Shown one piece after another: positions 59,824-64,000 of a stretch of 64,000 nt of DNA. The translations under genes and the position numbers were made by a program. The notes under the pieces are model-generated. The model did no database searches. It had not been told where the DNA came from and saw only the letters and a list, made by a program, of their open reading frames with translations. Position 1 is the stretch's first letter, and every line of letters begins with the position of its first letter. Origin of the DNA: CAYMPH01 sp964529415 (lineage in GTDB: Bacteria > Spirochaetota > UBA4802 > UBA5550); NCBI GenBank assembly GCA_964529415.1, contig CAZGWD010000011.1:70170-134169 (forward strand), in the 5' to 3' direction.

Positions 59824-62208
59824 TTATTTTTTATTTTTAAGCATATTGATAATATTCTGTATCTGGTCTGCTCTTGGATGATCCGGTTTCATTGAAAGCA
59901 GCTTTTCAAAATTTTTTACTGCTTCATTTTTATTCTGAAGATTTCTGTAATACAGCATACCCATTTCTTCATAAGCATCATACAGATTTAAATTTAACCT
60001 TGCAGATTTATCAAATGAAGAAACCGCTTCCTGGTAATTTCCTTTATCTCTATAAGCCATACCGAGATAAAAATATGCTTTGCTGTCAGTTTGATTTATA
60101 TTTAGAGCTGTTTTATATTCTTCAATTGCTTCATCAAACATTTTTGCTTCACGGTAGGTATTTGCAAGATTGTAATGAGCTTCAAAAGATTTCGGATCAT
60201 TCGCAGATGCGTTTTTATATAATTCAATGGCTTTATCGTGGAGCTTGTTTTTTGAATATAAATTCCCCAGGTTTATAAGTGCTTTATTATACGAAGGATT
60301 TATATTTAAAGCTTTTTGATAGCTTTCTATTGCTTTATCGCTGTTTTTCATGCCTTCATAAGCATTGCCCATTTCATAATATGATGCGAAATCGGAAGAT
60401 TTTATTTCTATAGATTTATTGAATAGCGGTAAGGCCTCATCATATTTTTTCTGTGAATTTTTTATCAGACCCATATTAAAATAAGCCTGATAATATTTCG
60501 GATCAAGCTCAAGGGTTTTCTGATAAAATGAAACTGCATTATTATACGATTTCATTTCATGATATGTTTCAGCAACCTTAAAATTTGTATCGGGATTATT
60601 TGGTCGTATTTCTTTATCTTTTGTAAAATATTTCATTGCTTCAGAATAATTTTTATTCTGTAAATAAAGATCGCCAAGACTGAAATATGCTCTATCAAGC
60701 GCAGGATCCTGTTCCACTGCAGTTTTTAGATCTTTAATGGCACCGGTTTTGTCATTCTGCTGAAGATGGGCAAGGCCTCTCGTGTAATAAGCTTTTGGAT
60801 TTATAGGCTGATTATATATTGCCTTGTCAAGAGACTTTATAGACCCGGAATAATCCTTTTCATTATATTTTATAACGCCGAGTCTGTAATGAGCATCTGC
60901 ATTTTTAGGATTAGACTGAACTGAATTTGTATACGAAATTTTTGCTTCTTCATTCATTTTATTGTGACTGTATAATCTTCCGAGCCAGTAGTGTGAATAG
61001 TCATCGTTTTTATCAGCATCAACTGCATTCTTGTATGCTTTTATAGCACCATCATATTTCTTTTCGTTTCTGTATTTATCACCCATTTTTCTCCAGTCAA
61101 GTGCAGGTTCATTGACCTTGTTGCTTTTCGGCTGTGCAGCGGCAGTGCCTGCATCTCCTGATGTAAGATTATCCTGCTTGTCATCAGGAAAGGTTTTATT
61201 TGCTACATCTGATGATACATTTCCGTCAGAAGATCCTCCGCTTTTATTTTTGTTCGCGAGATCTTTCATATTATTCAGTTTTTCAAGTGCAGCAAGATAT
61301 TTGTTCTGCAGGTTTCTGTCATTTTTATTAAATGCGAGTGCTTTTTTATAATAGTTTACAGCGTTTTCAAGATCTCCCTGTTTGTTTGAAATATCGCCTA
61401 TTCTTTCAGAGGAAAGTGAATCGGAAGGCTCAAGCTCTAACGCTGTTTTATATGCAGGCATTGCATCATTATCTTTTCCCTGATGGATGAAATTCTCACC
61501 AGATGCCCTGTGGTATACACTTTTCCGTGAATTTAATGAAATTGCCTTATCGTAATTTTTTCCTGCCTTGCCATAATCTTTTATGTTAAAATAGAGATTG
61601 CCAAGATTATAGTAACCTTCAGCATCGTTTGGGTTGGCTTTGAGACCTTTTTCTACTACATTTATAGCTTCTTTAACTTTGCCCTGCTTTAATAAATTTT
61701 TAGCAATATTCCAGTAGCTTTCCTGATCTTTTGGCGCAACGTCACGGGCTTTAAAGTATTGTTCCATTGCCTTATCGTTTTTTAACTGATCGTCGTATAC
61801 GTTACCAAGCTTATTATATGCTTTTGGATTTTTCGGTTTATTCTTTTTGGCCTGCTCGAAAATATTTATTGCTTCAGGATAATCCCGCTTTAATGCATAG
61901 GCATGACCAAGTTCATTTAAGGCATCATAATTTGACGGATCAATTTTCAATATACGTTTATAGTAGCTGATTGCTTTATCTAATTCACCGGCTGATTTAT
62001 AAAGATTTCCGATTTTCAACATTAAATCAATATTTGAGGGATCTGTATCCAGCAATTTTTCATATAGCTGAATCTGTTTTAAGCGGAGATCTTCAACATC
62101 TTTTAAAGGATCGCTTTTAAAAAGAAAAAAACCAGTTGTGAGCAATAATAATAATAAAGCAAGAATTCCTGCTCCGATTATAATTTTGTTTCTGTCGCTT
62201 GAGTGCAC
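59824..62208 (-). CDS. Large membrane-anchored TPR protein
   Basis: 794 residues. One N-terminal membrane helix (residues 9-30, IIIGAGILALLLLLLTTGFF) is followed by about twenty tetratricopeptide repeats of 34 residues in two blocks. The first block is about 40-310. A Ser/Gly/Asn-rich low-complexity linker is at about 315-365 (NKSGGSSDGNVSSD), and the second block runs from about 370 to 790. It is a scaffold in or beyond the periplasm. A second TPR gene lies 19 bases upstream. Confidence 0.92.
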   Translation of the reverse strand: MHSSDRNKIIIGAGILALLLLLLTTGFFLFKSDPLKDVEDLRLKQIQLYEKLLDTDPSNIDLMLKIGNLYKSAGELDKAISYYKRILKIDPSNYDALNELGHAYALKRDYPEAINIFEQAKKNKPKNPKAYNKLGNVYDDQLKNDKAMEQYFKARDVAPKDQESYWNIAKNLLKQGKVKEAINVVEKGLKANPNDAEGYYNLGNLYFNIKDYGKAGKNYDKAISLNSRKSVYHRASGENFIHQGKDNDAMPAYKTALELEPSDSLSSERIGDISNKQGDLENAVNYYKKALAFNKNDRNLQNKYLAALEKLNNMKDLANKNKSGGSSDGNVSSDVANKTFPDDKQDNLTSGDAGTAAAQPKSNKVNEPALDWRKMGDKYRNEKKYDGAIKAYKNAVDADKNDDYSHYWLGRLYSHNKMNEEAKISYTNSVQSNPKNADAHYRLGVIKYNEKDYSGSIKSLDKAIYNQPINPKAYYTRGLAHLQQNDKTGAIKDLKTAVEQDPALDRAYFSLGDLYLQNKNYSEAMKYFTKDKEIRPNNPDTNFKVAETYHEMKSYNNAVSFYQKTLELDPKYYQAYFNMGLIKNSQKKYDEALPLFNKSIEIKSSDFASYYEMGNAYEGMKNSDKAIESYQKALNINPSYNKALINLGNLYSKNKLHDKAIELYKNASANDPKSFEAHYNLANTYREAKMFDEAIEEYKTALNINQTDSKAYFYLGMAYRDKGNYQEAVSSFDKSARLNLNLYDAYEEMGMLYYRNLQNKNEAVKNFEKLLSMKPDHPRADQIQNIINMLKNKK

Positions 62209-62227
62209 TTATTGTTCCTCCATTATA

Positions 62228-62926
62228 TTAAAGATCATCATCTGTATAGGTATCTTCGATTTTACGATTTGTTTTTTTTGTTTCCTGGCCTGCCTGTTTG
62301 TCATCAGCCTGCCTGTCTATTTTTTTTAATGTTGCACCTCCGAGAAGCAGAGCCTCTTCAATGGAAACATCACTTCCTGATGGTGGGATTACAAAATTTG
62401 GATCTTTAAGCAGCTGAATAACCCGCTGAATACTGGTATACTGAGGATCTTCAGGTGATATTTTTATGAATGTTTCCCAGTTTTTAATAGTATTTTCTTT
62501 ATCACGAAGAAGCATCAGATATGAAAGTCCAATCTGGTAATATGCTATTTTAATTGATTTATCAAGATCAAGTGCTTTCTGAAAATTTTCAATTGCAGGA
62601 TTCCCGAGCTTTTTATAATAGTATGACTGGCCAATCCGGAAATAATTATCCGCATTTTCCGGTTTGAGTTCAAGAGCTTTCTGATATAGAGATAGTGCGC
62701 CATCGTATCTTTTTTTATTTAAAAAAATATCTCCAAGATATGAGTATGCCAAATCATTTTCAGGATTTTTTTTAATTTCCTCCTGAAGCATCATTTCTGC
62801 CATTTCAAATTTTTTCTGGAAAAAAAATTTTTCAGCTTTTTTAAATCCGGAATCCGCTTTCTCGGTTTGGGCGTTAAGTGAAAATGCGGTTAGTAATGTT
62901 ATGGAAATAATCAGTAATCTAGCCAT
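62228..62926 (-). CDS. Exported TPR protein
   Basis: 232 residues. The signal peptide is at about 1-19 (AFSLNAQ). TPR-like repeats occupy about 25-165 (KFEMAEMMLQEEIKKNPEND, AYSYLGDIFLNKKRYDGALS). A low-complexity charged tail follows. It overlaps the dCMP deaminase gene by 8 bases and precedes the large TPR gene, so the three form an operon-like run. Confidence 0.88.
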   Translation of the reverse strand: MARLLIISITLLTAFSLNAQTEKADSGFKKAEKFFFQKKFEMAEMMLQEEIKKNPENDLAYSYLGDIFLNKKRYDGALSLYQKALELKPENADNYFRIGQSYYYKKLGNPAIENFQKALDLDKSIKIAYYQIGLSYLMLLRDKENTIKNWETFIKISPEDPQYTSIQRVIQLLKDPNFVIPPSGSDVSIEEALLLGGATLKKIDRQADDKQAGQETKKTNRKIEDTYTDDDL

Positions 62927-63371
62927 TTGTATACACCTTTAATACAATTCCTGCATCATTTGCCATTTCAACCGCAAGAGTATCGTTGTATGGTGATCGA
63001 TATATGAATGTTTTAACTCCGCTGTTTATAAGCATTTTTGTGCAGATAGAGCAGGGTTGATGTGTGACATAAATGATGGAATCATTTATACTAACTCCAT
63101 GATAAGCTGCCTGTATTATTGCATTCTGCTCTGCATGAAGCCCCCTGCATAATTCATGTCTTTCACCGGATGGCACATTGTATTTATTTCTTAGGCATGT
63201 TTCGCTTGTGCAGTGAGTAATCCCTGTAGGAACGCCATTATATCCTGTAGTTAGAATTCTTTTATTTTTTATTATTACTGCACCGACTTTTCTTCTTATG
63301 CAGGTTGCCCTTGTTGAAACATCCTCTGCAATTTTAATAAAATAATCATCCCATGAAGGTCTGTCCGGCAT
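62919..63371 (-). CDS. dCMP/deoxycytidylate deaminase (ComEB family)
   Basis: A 150-residue zinc deaminase. The zinc site is HAEQNAI and HQPCSICTKML (HAE...PCxxC). An extra Cys/His metal-binding element is HCTSETC and RHELC, the dCMP-deaminase insertion. It produces dUMP for thymidylate synthesis. It begins upstream of two TPR genes. Confidence 0.9.
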   Translation of the reverse strand: MPDRPSWDDYFIKIAEDVSTRATCIRRKVGAVIIKNKRILTTGYNGVPTGITHCTSETCLRNKYNVPSGERHELCRGLHAEQNAIIQAAYHGVSINDSIIYVTHQPCSICTKMLINSGVKTFIYRSPYNDTLAVEMANDAGIVLKVYTNG

Positions 63372-63542
63372 AAGTATCTCCGAAAGATTTTATTTGAACC
63401 GTTAATTGATATAGTTTAGTATATAATAATATGAAGATATATTATAATCCTATTGATTAAATATATAAAAATAGCTGAATTGATACAAGTAATAAATATA
63501 TTTTTCGTGAGGTTGTCAATAAATTCAAAAATAAAAAATGAT

Positions 63543-63701
63543 TTACTGATAAGAATTGATTATGCTGTTCTGAAGTTCGTCAATTCCTTCTTTTATCAGA
63601 TTATATTCTTTTGAATTAGCCTTGAATGCTGTAATATATTTTTTAAAATATATAATCTGTTCTTCTTTCCAGTGGTTAACTTCTTCTTTGTTATAAGTCA
63701 T
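63543..63701 (-). CDS. Small hypothetical protein, 52 aa
   Basis: ATG 63701 (MTYNKEEVNHWKEEQIIYFK) has GGAGG seven bases upstream; the in-frame start at 63797 is less likely. It is charged and helical, with no family recognised. The gap upstream to 63936 is AT-rich with only a terminator. Confidence 0.55.
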   Translation of the reverse strand: MTYNKEEVNHWKEEQIIYFKKYITAFKANSKEYNLIKEGIDELQNSIINSYQ

Positions 63702-63880
63702 AAAAATCCTCCAGCAGAATAGATCTATAGATAACGCTATATGTATTAGTCGGTTAAAATATAATAATACTTTAGAAAATAATTGATTATGTCTCATTAA
63801 AATTCAAGAAAAAAATGATCTTTTTTTAAAAAAAGTTAAGTTTTTTAAATGTTTTTCATTATAAGAGCTTATCTTTAAAA

Positions 63881-63916
63881 TATAAAAAACCGCCTTATAA
63901 AGGCGGTTTTTTATAT
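63881..63916. terminator. Terminator hairpin
   Basis: AAAAAACCGCCTT / AAGGCGGTTTTTT with loop ATA. On the minus strand it follows the thiolase stop codon and is its terminator; it also has T-run on the plus strand. Confidence 0.88.
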
Positions 63917-63936
63917 TGTTTATATGTTAAAAATTA

Positions 63937-64000
63937 TTAAACTAATTCAAAAAGAGCAGCTGCTCCCATACCGCCGCCTATACACATTGACTCAACTCCG
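63937..64000 (-). CDS. Thiolase (acetyl-CoA acetyltransferase), 3' end only
   Basis: Only the last 21 codons are in the window. They read GVESMCIGGGMGAAALFELV, the C-terminal thiolase signature with the catalytic Cys of CIGGGMG. The gene continues beyond the right edge. The substrate length cannot be inferred. Confidence 0.8.
   Translation of the reverse strand, partial: GVESMCIGGGMGAAALFELV

Overview
AT-rich bacterial DNA with dense, mostly short operons. Several traits point to a diderm anaerobe: lipoproteins, predicted outer-membrane beta-barrels, a bactofilin, a [NiFe] hydrogenase, a selenocysteine formate dehydrogenase, an iron-sulfur flavoprotein and a rubrerythrin-like diiron protein. 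Neither tRNA gene encodes its CCA end. The phylum cannot be fixed from the sequence; a spirochaete-like or deltaproteobacterial-type lineage is a guess. No CRISPR array, rRNA, phage or complete insertion sequence is visible.

Layout. 1-810: an 80-bp perfect tandem repeat made partly of the 5' half of tRNA-Asn, the intact tRNA-Asn, and a small GIY-YIG nuclease gene bounded by a second copy of the tRNA 3' end. 850-2440: a divergent SDR/TetR pair with palindromic operators. 2850-6470: a TetR-controlled cluster of three flavodoxin-fold proteins plus rsgA. 6760-9890: DegV, a UGA-containing peroxiredoxin, and the two-step archaeal-type entry to 3-dehydroquinate. 9950-14520: envelope and M16 peptidase genes. 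14520-15190: a gene-free block of strong GC-rich hairpins. 15190-24100: NDH-2, tRNA-Thr, unknown proteins, a PilZ protein, a receiver-PAS-kinase-like protein, and DUF362. 24250-28740: a J-domain protein, DinB, isocitrate dehydrogenase, a DUF6883/DUF4926 pair, and a HesB-like UGA gene. 28960-32600: MORN, glycosyltransferase-like, beta-barrel and ferritin-like genes. 32750-46860: energy metabolism. A minus-strand operon (Sec formate dehydrogenase FdhA, NuoEF-like subunit, OFA-family transporter) is divergent from hoxFUYHW plus a receiver protein, followed by hypDEC. 47040-54510: thiamine, MORN, aminotransferase, MBL, GerMN, CYTH and YqeY genes. 54570-58020: pheST. 58230-64000: lipoproteins, TPR proteins, dCMP deaminase, and a thiolase 3' end cut by the window edge.

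How it fits together. The FDH and Hox modules each pair a metal catalytic subunit with a NADH/FMN NuoF-like diaphorase. They could interconvert formate, H2 and NAD(P)H, with the OFA carrier moving formate. Three genes (peroxiredoxin, HesB-like, FdhA) carry an in-frame UGA exactly where the family has its key Cys/Sec, each followed by a plausible bacterial SECIS hairpin. The organism therefore very probably makes selenocysteine; the machinery genes (selA, selB, selC, selD) lie outside this window.
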